NCBI RefSeq assembly: GCF_018139625.1
Contig: NZ_JAGSOH010000007.1
Location: forward strand, 47,579 to 111,578
DNA length: 64,000 nucleotides
From: Actinospica acidithermotolerans
GTDB lineage: Bacteria; Actinomycetota; Actinomycetes; Streptomycetales; Catenulisporaceae
Direction of reading: 5' to 3'
Position numbers and translations under genes: made by a program. Shown here one piece after another: positions 50,651-59,839 of the stretch. The notes below the pieces were generated by a model, which did no database searches, was not told the origin of the DNA, and saw nothing but the letters and a program-made list of their open reading frames with translations. Every line of letters begins with the position of its first letter. Position 1 is the stretch's first letter.

Positions 50651-52261
50651 TCAGGCGAGCGCGCTGTGCAGGGTGCGCAGGGCGACGACCGGGTGCAGCG
50701 CCGCGTGGTAGATACCCGGGATCTTCCGGTCGGTGCCGGTGAGGCCGTACACGGCGTGCATCGCGGCGCGCACCGAGTACTCGACGGTGAACACGACGTC
50801 CTCCGCCATCTCGACGTACTGGCCGAGGAGGGCGAAGTTCCGCGCGCCCGCCGGAATCACCTCCGGCCGGTCCGTCACCGCGCGCGGGGCGAACTGGCTG
50901 GTGATGTACGGCATCATCACCGGGACGACGCTCGCGGTGGCCAGGATCTGCTCGAGGTCGTCGTCGAAGCCGAGCTGGCCGAGGAGCTCGATCAGGATCT
51001 CCTCGCCGGTCGCCTCCTGCATCGGCTTGCCGACGTACTCGCCGGGCCGGTCCAGCAGCAGCCCGTAGCCCCACGCCGTGTAGAGGCCCTCCTCCTGGCG
51101 CGCGAAGTGCGGGGCGTGCGGCACGGCCAGGGACAGCAGCCAGGGCGAGTCCTTGAACGTCATCAGGCCGCCGGTGCCCGGCAGGTTGCCGGAGAGCTCC
51201 TCGATCCGGTGCAGCAGCAGCGGATCGCGCATGGCGATCGTGAACGACTCCCACTTCGACGCGTCGACGTCCCGGTCGAACGCGCCGGGGTTGCCGAAGC
51301 CCGCGCCCGGATTCTCCGCGGCGATCCGCTCCCACAGCGCGAATGCGCCGTCCTCGTGCCCGCGCACGAGCCCCGGGGCGTGCTCGCCGTCGCCGAACGT
51401 CGAGTCGGAGGTCATCGAGCCCAGCGTCACGAAGACGAGGTCGTCCGGCTCGATCGCGTACGAGCCGGGGTAGCCGCCGCGCTCGAACAGGATCTTCGAG
51501 ACCGAGCGCCCGTCGCCGTCCTGCTCGAAGAGCACGTCGGTCACGCGGGTGCCGTACTCGAACGCCACGCCGTGCCCGGTGAGCCAGGACTCGACGGGCA
51601 GCACGATCGAGTCGTACTGGTTCAGCCTGCTGCGGCGCACGCCGGCGAGCGTGTGGAGCCGCGGGAGTTCCTGGGCGAAGCGGAGCAGGTAGCGCTTGAG
51701 CTCGATCGCGCTGTGCCAGTTCTGGAAGGCGAACGTGGTGCGCCACATCGCCCAGAAGTTCGAGGCGAAGAAGTGCTCGGAGAAGAACTCGTCGATCCGC
51801 CGCGAGCCGATGGACGCCTCCGGCAGCGCCAGCAGGTGCGCCATGGCCGCGCGGTCGTGGTTGTCGAGGCCGAGTTCGCTCGCGTCGAGCACCTCGTGCC
51901 CGGCGCCGATCAGCCGCGCCCCGGCGTCGGTGTGCCACTTCGCGTTGAACGCCCAGATCTCGTCCTTGACCGACCGGCCGGGATCGTCGAGCGTCGGGAT
52001 CGAGCGGAGCAGGTCCCAGAGGCAGGTGTACGCCTCCTCCTCGAACTTCTGCCCGCCGCGTGTCACGTAGTCGACCCCGGGACCGCCCGAGCCGTCCAGC
52101 GACCCGCCGGCCACCCGCGACTGCTCCAGGATCGTGATCCGCGAACCGTCCCATCCGGCGTCGCGGATCAGGAACACCGCCGCGGCGAGGGCGGCGATAC
52201 CGCCGCCGACCAGGTACGCCGCCGAACCCTCGGGGCGCTGCGTGTGCGTGTACTCGGCCAT
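50651..52261 (-). CDS. Oleate hydratase (MCRA) family flavoprotein
   Basis: A 536-residue FAD-dependent oleate-hydratase family protein. FAD fold YLVGGGIAALAAAVFLIRDA near 17-36; active-site loop DYVTRGGQKFEEEAYTCLWD near 67-86 (family RGGREM-type); YDSIVLPVESWLTGHGV; C-terminal FAD contact PAGARNFALLGQYVEMAEDV. It keeps the RGG core that the relative at 12561 has lost, so it is the likelier active enzyme, making 10-hydroxy fatty acids. Start ATG with GGAGG 6 bp upstream. Confidence 0.9.
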   Translation of the reverse strand: MAEYTHTQRPEGSAAYLVGGGIAALAAAVFLIRDAGWDGSRITILEQSRVAGGSLDGSGGPGVDYVTRGGQKFEEEAYTCLWDLLRSIPTLDDPGRSVKDEIWAFNAKWHTDAGARLIGAGHEVLDASELGLDNHDRAAMAHLLALPEASIGSRRIDEFFSEHFFASNFWAMWRTTFAFQNWHSAIELKRYLLRFAQELPRLHTLAGVRRSRLNQYDSIVLPVESWLTGHGVAFEYGTRVTDVLFEQDGDGRSVSKILFERGGYPGSYAIEPDDLVFVTLGSMTSDSTFGDGEHAPGLVRGHEDGAFALWERIAAENPGAGFGNPGAFDRDVDASKWESFTIAMRDPLLLHRIEELSGNLPGTGGLMTFKDSPWLLSLAVPHAPHFARQEEGLYTAWGYGLLLDRPGEYVGKPMQEATGEEILIELLGQLGFDDDLEQILATASVVPVMMPYITSQFAPRAVTDRPEVIPAGARNFALLGQYVEMAEDVVFTVEYSVRAAMHAVYGLTGTDRKIPGIYHAALHPVVALRTLHSALA

Positions 52262-52366
52262 GGCGGACCTCCGTGCCGTTCGACTCGACCCGACGGGTGC
52301 GCGGCCGGCTCGCTCCCGCGAGCAGCCGCTCACCTCAGTCATCCGCCCGCCGGGCCCCTGAGGACA

Positions 52367-52380
52367 GGGTCGAACGTCCG
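52367..52380 (-). promoter_or_regulatory. DevR-like box before oleate hydratase 2
   Basis: CGGAC-GTTC-GACCC on the minus strand, 106 bp before the start. Confidence 0.5.
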
Positions 52381-52442
52381 CCCAATCCGCGGTCGTTGGA
52401 CTCTCCCGGCCGCCGGGGCCGGGAACGGCGCCGCGGCACGCG

Positions 52443-52655
52443 TCACTCGAGCTTCAGGGCGAGGGTGGGGCAGGCTGCGACGGCGCGGCGCGCGTGGGCG
52501 AGCAGGTGCGGGGGGACCGGCGCGTCGGTCACGATCGGGTAGCCCCAGGGATCCGGCCTGAGCATCTCGGGAAACGCCTGGAGGCACAGGCCGTGCGCGT
52601 CGCAGGCGATGGGGTTGAGCCGCAGGCGGGGTCCGCCCGACTGGTCCTGGGTCAT
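52443..52655 (-). CDS. Small ferredoxin ([3Fe-4S]/[4Fe-4S] type)
   Basis: A 70-residue ferredoxin. Cluster ligands in ACDAHGLCLQAFPE and the C-terminal AACPTLAL: three Cys with a residue other than Cys at the usual second position, the pattern of P450-type [3Fe-4S] ferredoxins. SD AGGAGG, 8 bp before the ATG. The start overlaps the NuoF-like stop by 4 bp, so it is probably the soluble partner of that flavoprotein. Confidence 0.87.
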   Translation of the reverse strand: MTQDQSGGPRLRLNPIACDAHGLCLQAFPEMLRPDPWGYPIVTDAPVPPHLLAHARRAVAACPTLALKLE

Positions 52656-53956
52656 GTGCCGTACCTCCTGCCCTGGTGCGGATCGCGTTGTTCGGCGCGA
52701 TGTACGGCGGGGCAGCGCTTGCGGTCGGCGTGGGCGCGGACTTCCTCGGGGAAGGCGCGCAGTGCGCTGGCGATCAGGCGGGTTGCTCCGTCCGGATGGC
52801 GGCAGGCGCCGCGTCGTTCGATGTAGGGCATCAGGGCCTGGAGGTTGTGGGCGGGCCGGGTGCCGCCGGATGCGGCGAGTTCGCGCAGGGCTTTGGCGAG
52901 CGCGGGCAGTCCGTGCAGGCACGGGCCGCATTGGCGCGCGCTCTGCCCGGCGAGGTACGCGGCGATCTTCGCGGTCTCGGCGAGCGCGCAGGAGGTCCGG
53001 GGCAGGGCGACGAAGACGCCGGCGCCGATCGCCGAGCCCGCGGCGGCCAGCCCGGGAGCGGAGATCTCGGTGCCGGCGAAGGTGTCGGCGGGCAGCCAGG
53101 AGCCGAAGTATCCGCCGCACAGCATCGCCTGCAGGGGCGCGCCGGCCCCGCCGGCCAGGGCGAGCAGGTCGGCTCCGGTGATGCCGAGCGGGATCTCGTA
53201 GACGCCGGGATTGCGCACGGCGCCGCCGATGGTCACGAGAGTGGTGCCCGGGGCCGTCGCGGTGCCACGGGCGCGAAACCATGCGGAACCGTGGCGGGCT
53301 ATCAGGGCCAGGTGAGCGAGGGTCTCGACGTTGTCGACGAGCGTGGGCCGGCCGCCGACGCCGCGCTCGAAGGGCCGTGGCGGCGTATGGGCGGGAAGCG
53401 ACGGGCCGCCGTTCAGCGCGCGCACGAGCGCGCTCTCCTCACTCGCGACGTAGCGGTGCGGGACGAGGGTCAGCGTGATAGGGGCCTCGGCGGGCAGGGC
53501 GGTGGCGCGTTCGGCGAGGGCCGCCGTCAGGGTGTTTCGAATATCGTGTTCGTCCTCGTGGACGCAGAGGTGGGCCTGTCGCGCTCCCACGGCCCTGGCG
53601 GCGAGCTGGACGCCGTCGAGCACGAGGTGCGGGGCGTTCAGAATCAGGGTGCGGTCTTTCGCGCTCGCCGGCTCGCCTTCGCAGCCGTTGGCCACGACCA
53701 CGGTCCCCTTGCGGCCCGCGCCCCGGGCGACGGCGGCGAGCTTGCGGCCGGTGGGGAACGCCGCTCCGCCGCGCCCGGTCAGGCCGGCCTGCTCGGTGCG
53801 GGCGATGATCTCGGGCCCGGTGAGCGCGGGCAGCGGACCGTGCGCGGACACGTGCTCGGTCAGTGCGCGGCCGTGGCCGAGCAGCAGGCGCGGCGCGTTC
53901 GGGGCGGTATCGGCCGCGGTGGGCCGGGCGTCGTCGGCGGTGCTGGTCATCGTCAT
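52652..53956 (-). CDS. NuoF-like NADH/FMN oxidoreductase subunit
   Basis: A 434-residue relative of complex I subunit NuoF. FMN/NADH site GLTGRGGAAFPTGRKLAAVA near 58-77, NGCEGEPASAKDRTLILNAP, a SLBB-type beta region (VTIGGAVRNPGVYEIPLG), and a C-terminal Fe-S region. The expected SCGxCxPC reads SARQCGPCLHG, so the first Cys is missing, with the later GACRHPDG Cys present. It probably takes electrons from NAD(P)H and passes them to the ferredoxin or the ferric-reductase-like membrane protein. The start overlaps the previous stop (ATGA). Confidence 0.87.
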   Translation of the reverse strand: MTMTSTADDARPTAADTAPNAPRLLLGHGRALTEHVSAHGPLPALTGPEIIARTEQAGLTGRGGAAFPTGRKLAAVARGAGRKGTVVVANGCEGEPASAKDRTLILNAPHLVLDGVQLAARAVGARQAHLCVHEDEHDIRNTLTAALAERATALPAEAPITLTLVPHRYVASEESALVRALNGGPSLPAHTPPRPFERGVGGRPTLVDNVETLAHLALIARHGSAWFRARGTATAPGTTLVTIGGAVRNPGVYEIPLGITGADLLALAGGAGAPLQAMLCGGYFGSWLPADTFAGTEISAPGLAAAGSAIGAGVFVALPRTSCALAETAKIAAYLAGQSARQCGPCLHGLPALAKALRELAASGGTRPAHNLQALMPYIERRGACRHPDGATRLIASALRAFPEEVRAHADRKRCPAVHRAEQRDPHQGRRYGT

Positions 53957-55017
53957 CCCCCCGCAGTCGCCTGGAGGCTGCCGCTGAGCTGGTTTCCGGA
54001 GATGGTGGCGACCACGGTCAGCGTGGCTGTGGCGCCGGACGCGTCGGTGACGCGGGCCTGGATGGTGTCCCCGTCGAGCGCGGTGACCGCTCCGGTGTAG
54101 AGGTTCGGGGATGCGGCGGTGCCGAAGGTGACGCGGCTGCCGGTCATCTGCACGCCGCCGCCGGCCAGCGGCGGTCCGCTGATCGCGATGGTGAAGCGGT
54201 CCGATCCGCCGGTGCCGGAGAGGGTGACGGTCTGCTGGTCCTGCTCGGACTCGCTGGACCCGACGGTGCCGGTGATCGCGGCGGAGACCGGCAGCGTGAT
54301 CCCGGTGGCCGCGCTGCTCACGGACACCGTGGAGCTGTGGCGGGTCGGGGTGTCGGCCTTCGCGGACCAGCCGGGCGCGAGCGGCCCGGACAGCGCCCAG
54401 AACGCCACTGTGATCACGGACGCGAGACCCGCGGCGCCGGCCGTGGCGCGGATCGCGGTGTGGACGTGCCAGTTCGCGGCCAGCCGCCAGGCGGCCGCCG
54501 CGAGCACCGCGGCGATGCACGCGAGGGTGAGCAGCAGGATCGCCGGGCTGCGCGGGTCGGTGCCGGTGCCCAGGCCGTGGACGACGGCGGTGGGCCAGCA
54601 CAGGTAGGCGGCCCAGTGCACGGCCCGCCACAGGCGCTGGCTGATCCGGGTGCGCAGCAGGCTCGTGACGATCAGGGCGAGGAAGAGGTCGAAGGCGACG
54701 GTGCCGAAGCCGAGCCAGAGCGGCCGGTACGCCGACGCGAACGGGATCACGACGGCCCACCAGCCGACCGGGGCGAAGGTGTCGGCCTCGGCCGTGACGA
54801 TGTGCAGGGCGAGGAACACGCACACCAGCAGCGAGAGGTTGCGGTGGATGCCTGAGACGACCAGGCGCGGCCACCGTTCGCTCGCGGCCCTGGTCTGCTG
54901 GGCGATGCCGAGCACGACGACCGTGCTCAGCAGCACGAGGCTGATCACGCCGGTGGCGCGGGCGGCGTACCACAGCGGGGTCGTGCCGGTGACGATCGTC
55001 GAGGCCTGGACGCTCAT
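53953..55017 (-). CDS. Ferric-reductase-like transmembrane heme protein with extracytoplasmic domain
   Basis: A 354-residue membrane protein. Six helices occupy residues 15-235, with heme His pairs in GIHRNLSLLVCVFLALHIV and AVHWAAYLCWPTAVVHGLG, as in FRD/YedZ-type proteins. An outside-facing beta-rich domain of about 110 residues follows, ending near DASGATATLTVV. The SGAT there recalls the ApbE flavinylation site, though the upstream Asp is one residue closer than in the consensus. The next gene upstream is apbE. Confidence 0.82.
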   Translation of the reverse strand: MSVQASTIVTGTTPLWYAARATGVISLVLLSTVVVLGIAQQTRAASERWPRLVVSGIHRNLSLLVCVFLALHIVTAEADTFAPVGWWAVVIPFASAYRPLWLGFGTVAFDLFLALIVTSLLRTRISQRLWRAVHWAAYLCWPTAVVHGLGTGTDPRSPAILLLTLACIAAVLAAAAWRLAANWHVHTAIRATAGAAGLASVITVAFWALSGPLAPGWSAKADTPTRHSSTVSVSSAATGITLPVSAAITGTVGSSESEQDQQTVTLSGTGGSDRFTIAISGPPLAGGGVQMTGSRVTFGTAASPNLYTGAVTALDGDTIQARVTDASGATATLTVVATISGNQLSGSLQATAGG

Positions 55018-56006
55018 GCCGTGCCGCCCGGGGCCGGGTCGGGCGGCCAGCCACCGAGGGTGAGCACGCGCCCGTCGTGGCTTACGAGCCGGGCCGGCAG
55101 GCCCTGCCGGCCGAGCCACGCGAGGGCGCCGTGACCGCGCACGAGTGCGGCGGTGCTGGCGGTGTTGGCGTCCACGCAGGTGGCCGCGGTGACGCTGACG
55201 GTACGCCAGGGCGCTTCGGCCGGGGCGCCGGTGCGCGGGTCGAGGATGTGGTGCACAGCCGTGCCGTCAGTACTCTGCCAGCGTCGGGTGGTGGTGCTGG
55301 AGGTGGCCAGGCCGCCGCCGCGCACGCTGATCACCGGCCCGGGCACGTCAGCCGCCGCACGATGGTCGTCCGCGATCTTGACCTGCCAGCCGTCGTCGGG
55401 CGCGGGACCGGCGATGGCGATGTCTCCGCCGAGGCTGACCAGCACCCCGCAGCCGAGCGCCCGCGCGGCCGCGGCGGCGGCGCGGTCGGCGCACAGCGCC
55501 TTCGCGACCGCGCCGAAGTCCAGGTGGCAGCCGGGCACGGTCCGCAGCGTGCGGGTTCCGGGATCCCACTCCACGCTTCGCCATCCGGGCGCCGGGACGC
55601 GCTCGCGCATCGTGATCCGCACGCCGTTGTCCCGCAGCAGTTCGATGTCCCGGTCGTACCCGACCGCCTCCAGCCCGGCACCGCAGGTGGGGTCGACGTC
55701 TCCCTCGGTGGCCGCGGCCGCGCGCAGGGCGGCGGCGACGACCTCGGCGAACAAGGGCCCGACGACGACCGGCTGGCCGGCCTGCGCGTTCACGCGCGCG
55801 AGCTCGCTGTCGGGGCGGAAGCGGCTGCACGCCTCGTCCATGGCGGCACTCTGCGCGCGCGCGATCCCACCGGCCGCCTCCACCGCGGAAGGATCGGGGT
55901 CGGTGGTCAGGATCACCGCCTCGCCGCCCCACAGCGGGAAGCCCGTCCGGCCGAACGGGTTCGGCGCGAGCTCGGCGTCGCGGTCGAGAGCGGGTCGCAT
56001 GGTCAC
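55014..56006 (-). CDS. apbE: ApbE FMN transferase
   Basis: A 330-residue FAD:protein FMN transferase. EACSRFRPDSELARVNAQAG near 58-77, CHLDFGAVAKALCADRAAAA near 158-177, VSLGGDIAIAGPAPDDGWQV, GLATSSTTTRRW and HHILDPRTGAPAE carry the FAD and Mg sites. No clear signal peptide, so it may act in the cytosol or be exported by another route. It should attach FMN covalently to a Thr/Ser in a partner, probably one of the adjacent membrane proteins. GTG start overlaps the previous stop; an ATG two codons later is possible. Confidence 0.92.
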   Translation of the reverse strand: MTMRPALDRDAELAPNPFGRTGFPLWGGEAVILTTDPDPSAVEAAGGIARAQSAAMDEACSRFRPDSELARVNAQAGQPVVVGPLFAEVVAAALRAAAATEGDVDPTCGAGLEAVGYDRDIELLRDNGVRITMRERVPAPGWRSVEWDPGTRTLRTVPGCHLDFGAVAKALCADRAAAAAARALGCGVLVSLGGDIAIAGPAPDDGWQVKIADDHRAAADVPGPVISVRGGGLATSSTTTRRWQSTDGTAVHHILDPRTGAPAEAPWRTVSVTAATCVDANTASTAALVRGHGALAWLGRQGLPARLVSHDGRVLTLGGWPPDPAPGGTA

Positions 56007-56314
56007 GATCCGCCGGACGTGACCTGGGAGGGGCCGGAGCCGCTGCCGCTTCCGGGTGCGGTCCCCGAGGACCCGCCGTTGCTGCTCCCCGTCCCGGACC
56101 CGCCGCCGTTTCCCGTGCTGGTCCCGCTGGTGCCGTTCCCGCTCGTGCCGTTGTCGGACAGGTGCGGAAGATGGGTGGGGATGAGGTGGGCGAACCCGGC
56201 CATCAGGACGAGGCTGCCGGCCGTCGCGGCGACGGCGATACGGCGCGTGACGCGGCTGGTCTTCGTCAGGGCCGCGTCACGGGCGGCGATGTTCTTGCGC
56301 GTGCTGGCATCCAT
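56003..56314 (-). CDS. Single-helix membrane protein with Gly/Ser/Thr-rich tail
   Basis: A 103-residue protein. A basic N-terminus (TRKNIAARDAALTKTSRVTR) precedes one membrane helix (IAVAATAGSLVLMAGFAHLI). The low-complexity outside tail is made of Asn/Gly/Thr/Ser repeats (NGTSGNGTSGTSTGNGGGSG) that may span the wall or carry modifications. No FMN-binding consensus is evident. It lies directly before apbE in the same operon. Confidence 0.7.
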   Translation of the reverse strand: MDASTRKNIAARDAALTKTSRVTRRIAVAATAGSLVLMAGFAHLIPTHLPHLSDNGTSGNGTSGTSTGNGGGSGTGSSNGGSSGTAPGSGSGSGPSQVTSGGS

Positions 56315-56326
56315 GGCATCTGCCCT

Positions 56327-57550
56327 TCAGCGGAGGTGCACGGAGACGAAGTCGCGGCTGGCCGGCTGGAGGTACCGGTCGGCGGGCTGGGTGAAGTCCC
56401 ACAGCTTGGCCGGGTTCGGGTCGGACGCGTGGCCGCTGTAGGTCATGAACGAGACCCAGTCGGGGTTGATGTCCAGCTCCATCGCGTTCACGGCACCTGC
56501 CGCCTTCAGCAGCTGCGCGAGCGTCTGGACGGACAGCGCGGCGCCGCTGACGTAGACGATGTCGCCGGAGGCGGTGATCCCGACGCCGGAGCGGGCGATG
56601 TAGTAGTCGTTGTTGATCGTGTAGCCCCACTGCGCACTGGATCCCGCCTCTGAGCCGACCTGCACGGCTCCGCCCTCGACCAGCGGGCTGAGGTTCTCGC
56701 GGACGGCGACGACGTCGGGGGTCATCGTCAGGCCGGAGCCCCAGACGCCGATCTTCAGCGAGCCGTCCCGGTAGAAGACCTCTGCCGCCTTGCCGGTCAC
56801 CAGCGGGCTCGCCGTGGTTCCGTCGGCGTAGTAGCCGCCGAGCGCGTCGTTCGGGTGGACCTTGAATCCGCCGTTGAAGGTCGCGACGAGCCCGTTGAGC
56901 GCCGAGCCGGTCAGCTGGTCGGGGACCGGCCAGCTGCCGCCGGGCTGCTGGTAGCCGGGGTGGAGGTTGAAGCTCAGCGCCTTCTGGTTCATCCACGCGG
57001 CGTAGGCGAGCTCCGAGGTGTGCTGGGCGTCCGGGCGCAGCGCCGCCTCCTCGATCACGGGGGTGCCGGCCTCGTAGGTCACCGGATGCCAGACCCCTTC
57101 GCCCGGAAGCGGGTTCGCGGCCTGCGCGGGGATGGCGGTCGGCAGGTCGGCCGGGGCGGCGGAGGACGCGGTCGGGTGCGGGTGCGGCGCGCCCACACCG
57201 AGCAGTGCCTTGCGCTGCGCGGCGCTCAGGTTCCCGCCGGTGGGCGGCGCGGTGTAGGTCTCGTTCTCCAGCCACGAGACGGCCCAGCTCAGATGGTGGT
57301 CGCGGCCCCATTCCGCGACGCGGGCCGCGACGCTGTCGGTGCCAGGCCCGCTCAGATACGGGTAGATCGTCACGCCGACGTACACGGCGATCACCAGCAC
57401 CACGGCCATGACGGCGCGGAACGACCACTTCACGGGTCCGCGCACGCGCGGCGGCAGTCGGCGCAGCACGCCGCGGCGCCGGCGCCCGGACTCCGGACGG
57501 CCTCCGTCCGCGGCAGCGTGGCGCTCCGTGGAGAGTGGTCCGAGCCGCAT
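56327..57550 (-). CDS. Phosphodiester glycosidase (NAGPA/DUF2233) family, membrane anchored
   Basis: A 407-residue protein. Basic cytosolic N-terminus, one membrane helix (FRAVMAVVLVIAVYVGVTIY near 44-63), a Pro/Ala-rich spacer, and the catalytic domain (about 190-400) with LVATFNGGFKVHPNDALGGY and LLKAAGAVNAMELDINPDWV. The family cleaves phosphodiester-linked sugars, e.g. in cell-wall polymers. Start with AGGAGG 5 bp upstream. Its stop is 12 bp before the next gene, so it heads the ApbE operon. Confidence 0.85.
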   Translation of the reverse strand: MRLGPLSTERHAAADGGRPESGRRRRGVLRRLPPRVRGPVKWSFRAVMAVVLVIAVYVGVTIYPYLSGPGTDSVAARVAEWGRDHHLSWAVSWLENETYTAPPTGGNLSAAQRKALLGVGAPHPHPTASSAAPADLPTAIPAQAANPLPGEGVWHPVTYEAGTPVIEEAALRPDAQHTSELAYAAWMNQKALSFNLHPGYQQPGGSWPVPDQLTGSALNGLVATFNGGFKVHPNDALGGYYADGTTASPLVTGKAAEVFYRDGSLKIGVWGSGLTMTPDVVAVRENLSPLVEGGAVQVGSEAGSSAQWGYTINNDYYIARSGVGITASGDIVYVSGAALSVQTLAQLLKAAGAVNAMELDINPDWVSFMTYSGHASDPNPAKLWDFTQPADRYLQPASRDFVSVHLR

Positions 57551-57583
57551 GCGTGCCTCCTGAACCGGTCCGTCCATGGTGGA

Positions 57584-57597
57584 AGGCCCTTGTCTCC
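57584..57597 (-). promoter_or_regulatory. Weak DevR-like box before NAGPA/ApbE operon
   Basis: AGGCC-CTTG-TCTCC (plus-strand reading), 33 bp before the operon start. Only partly symmetric; it suggests the redox operon also belongs to the island. Confidence 0.35.
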
Positions 57598-57695
57598 AGG
57601 GTGCGCCGCCGCATGACGGAGACCTGTTCCGAACGTGTTCAGGATGTACAAAGATTTCCGGCCCCGCTCCCGGACCGCGCCTGAGCGGGTGAGCG

Positions 57696-59039
57696 TCAGC
57701 GGGCCGCGGGCAGTTCGATCAGCACGGTCAGGCCGCCGCCGGGAGTCGGTTCCAGCGCGACGCGCCCGCCGTTGACCGTGGCCAGCCGGTGCACGATGGC
57801 GAGCCCGAGACCGCTGCCGCCGGTGCCCGAGCGGCCGAACCGCCGGAACGCGTTCGCGCGCGCCTGCTCGCTCATCCCGGGACCGTCGTCGGCCACCCGC
57901 ACCACGACCGTCTCCCGGCCGCCGGACAGCGAGATCAGGACGGCACCGCCGTCGGGCACGGAGTCGAGCGCGTTGGCGATCAGGTTGTCCAGCATCTGGT
58001 CCAGATGGCCGGGCCCGATCCGGGCTTTCACCGGCCCGGACGCTTCAAGTCCGAGCTCGAGGCCGCGGTCGCGGGCGACCGGCTCCCAGGCGGCCACGCG
58101 ATCGGCCGCGACCGAGTCCGCGCGCACGGTCTGCGGGCTCGGGACGTCGCCCTCGGCCCGCGCGACGGCCAGCAGCCCGTCCACCAGTCCGGCCAGCCTC
58201 GCCAGCTCGGCCTGCAGCCCGGCCATCTCCGCCGCCAGCGGCTCCGGCGCCTCCTCCGCGAGCAGGTCGGCCCGCAGCCGAAGCGCGGTCAGCGGCGTCC
58301 GCAGCTGGTGGGAGACGTCGGCCACCCAGTCGCGGTGGCTTCCGATCAGAGACTCGATGCGCTCGGCCATCCGGTTGAACGCCGTCGAGAGCTCGCGCAC
58401 CTCCTCCGGCCCGCCGTTCGCGGGTGCGCGCGCTTCGAGGTAGCCCTCGCCGAAGTCCGTGGCGGCGGCCCCGAGCACGGTCAGCGGCCGGGCGACCCAC
58501 TGCCCGAGCCGCCTGGCGAACAGGGCGCCGAGGACGAGCACCAGCAGCGCGGTGCCGGCCAGCCATCCCCAGACGGCCGTCGCCCGGTCCTCGACCGGGT
58601 CCGCGCTGCGGGCGAGCACCGCGACGCCGGTCAGATTGCCGTCGTCGCCGACCGGGACCGCGGCCACCAGCCAGTCGCCGTGCTGCGCGGTGACGGCGTC
58701 GTCCTGGCCGGGCCGGACCGCCGCGGCGAGCGCGGCGGCCTGCGCGGACAGGTCCGCCGGGCACGCGGTCGAGCCGGCCACCGCTCCGGAGGGGCGGAAG
58801 ACCGCGGCGCAGTCGCCGCGCTCGGTCGCCTCGGAGAGCGCGTGGTTCATCTCGGTGGGCGGTTTGTGGTCGGCGAGGTACTCCTCGGCCTGGGCGGAGA
58901 GCTGCCGGGCGCCGGACTCGGTGCCGAAGCGGAACGAGGCCTGCTCGTTCGCGGTCAGCGACAGCCCGAGCGGCACGACGGCGAGGATCAGCAGCGCGGT
59001 CAGCAGCCCGAAGATCACCAGCGCGATGCGGCGCGACAT
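57696..59039 (-). CDS. Sensor histidine kinase (HAMP, membrane)
   Basis: A 447-residue kinase. Membrane helices at about 6-28 and 157-176 flank a periplasmic sensor domain of about 130 residues. HAMP, then the dimerisation helix with His244 in DVSHQLRTPLTAL, then HATPase (NLIANALDSVPDGGAVLISL; GSGLGLAIVHRL). It pairs with the OmpR-type regulator 3 bp upstream. The signal is unknown. No DevR-like box before the pair. Confidence 0.93.
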   Translation of the reverse strand: MSRRIALVIFGLLTALLILAVVPLGLSLTANEQASFRFGTESGARQLSAQAEEYLADHKPPTEMNHALSEATERGDCAAVFRPSGAVAGSTACPADLSAQAAALAAAVRPGQDDAVTAQHGDWLVAAVPVGDDGNLTGVAVLARSADPVEDRATAVWGWLAGTALLVLVLGALFARRLGQWVARPLTVLGAAATDFGEGYLEARAPANGGPEEVRELSTAFNRMAERIESLIGSHRDWVADVSHQLRTPLTALRLRADLLAEEAPEPLAAEMAGLQAELARLAGLVDGLLAVARAEGDVPSPQTVRADSVAADRVAAWEPVARDRGLELGLEASGPVKARIGPGHLDQMLDNLIANALDSVPDGGAVLISLSGGRETVVVRVADDGPGMSEQARANAFRRFGRSGTGGSGLGLAIVHRLATVNGGRVALEPTPGGGLTVLIELPAAR

Positions 59040-59042
59040 CCC

Positions 59043-59735
59043 TCAGTCCCCGACGTCGGGATTGACCCGGAACCCGTGCCCGTAGACGGTCTCGATCAGC
59101 CCCTCGACGGCGAGCTTGCGGCGCAGCGCGGCGATGTGCACGTCCAGCACGCGTCCCGGGCCGTACCAGTGCTCATCCCATACGCGCGTGAGCAGCTCGT
59201 GCCGGGACACGGCGCGGCCCGCGTCCGCGATCAGGCACTCGAGGATGTCGAACTCCTTGGGCGTGAGCGCGACCTCCTGCCCGCGCACGGTCACCCGGCG
59301 GGCGCGCGGATCGAGCGTGACCGGGCCCGCGCTGTAGGACTGAGAACCGGTCGGACGGACGCGGCGCAGCACCGCCCGGATCCGCGCCTCGAGCTCCGCC
59401 AGCCCGAACGGCTTGACCAGGTAGTCGTCCGCGCCCTCGTCCAGCGCCGCGACCCGGTCGCCCTCCTCGCTGCGCGCGGTCACCACGATCACCGCGGCGT
59501 CGCTGTACTCGCGCAGCCGGCGGCACACCTCGAGCCCGTCCATGTCCGGCAGGCCCAGATCGAGCAGCACGACGTCGGCCGGCGCCGCGGCCAGCGCCGC
59601 CGCCGCCGTGGTCACCAGCTCCACCTGGTACCCGGACCGCGACAGGCCGCGCCGCAGCGGCCAGGCGATCCCGTCGTCGTCCTCCACCACGAGAACGCGC
59701 AGCGGCTGCTCGACCGGAAGCGTATTGAGACTCAC
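59043..59735 (-). CDS. OmpR/PhoB-family response regulator
   Basis: A 230-residue regulator. Receiver with phospho-acceptor Asp59 in VVLLDLGLPDMDG and Lys in DDYLVKPFGLAEL. Winged-helix effector (about 130-225) with LTPKEFDILECLIADAGRAV and VLDVHIAALRRKL. It is transcribed before its kinase. The cytochrome module copy 2 lies upstream on the same strand, 105 bp away, and is a possible target. Confidence 0.94.
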   Translation of the reverse strand: MSLNTLPVEQPLRVLVVEDDDGIAWPLRRGLSRSGYQVELVTTAAAALAAAPADVVLLDLGLPDMDGLEVCRRLREYSDAAVIVVTARSEEGDRVAALDEGADDYLVKPFGLAELEARIRAVLRRVRPTGSQSYSAGPVTLDPRARRVTVRGQEVALTPKEFDILECLIADAGRAVSRHELLTRVWDEHWYGPGRVLDVHIAALRRKLAVEGLIETVYGHGFRVNPDVGD

Positions 59736-59839
59736 GCTGCCACGGTAGCCCGCCGGGCGGCCGCGCGAATCACTCCGCGCAGCCGCCCGCTATTCCTCAC
59801 AACATCTGAACACCGCGCTTGCAGGTTCCGAACGGACGG

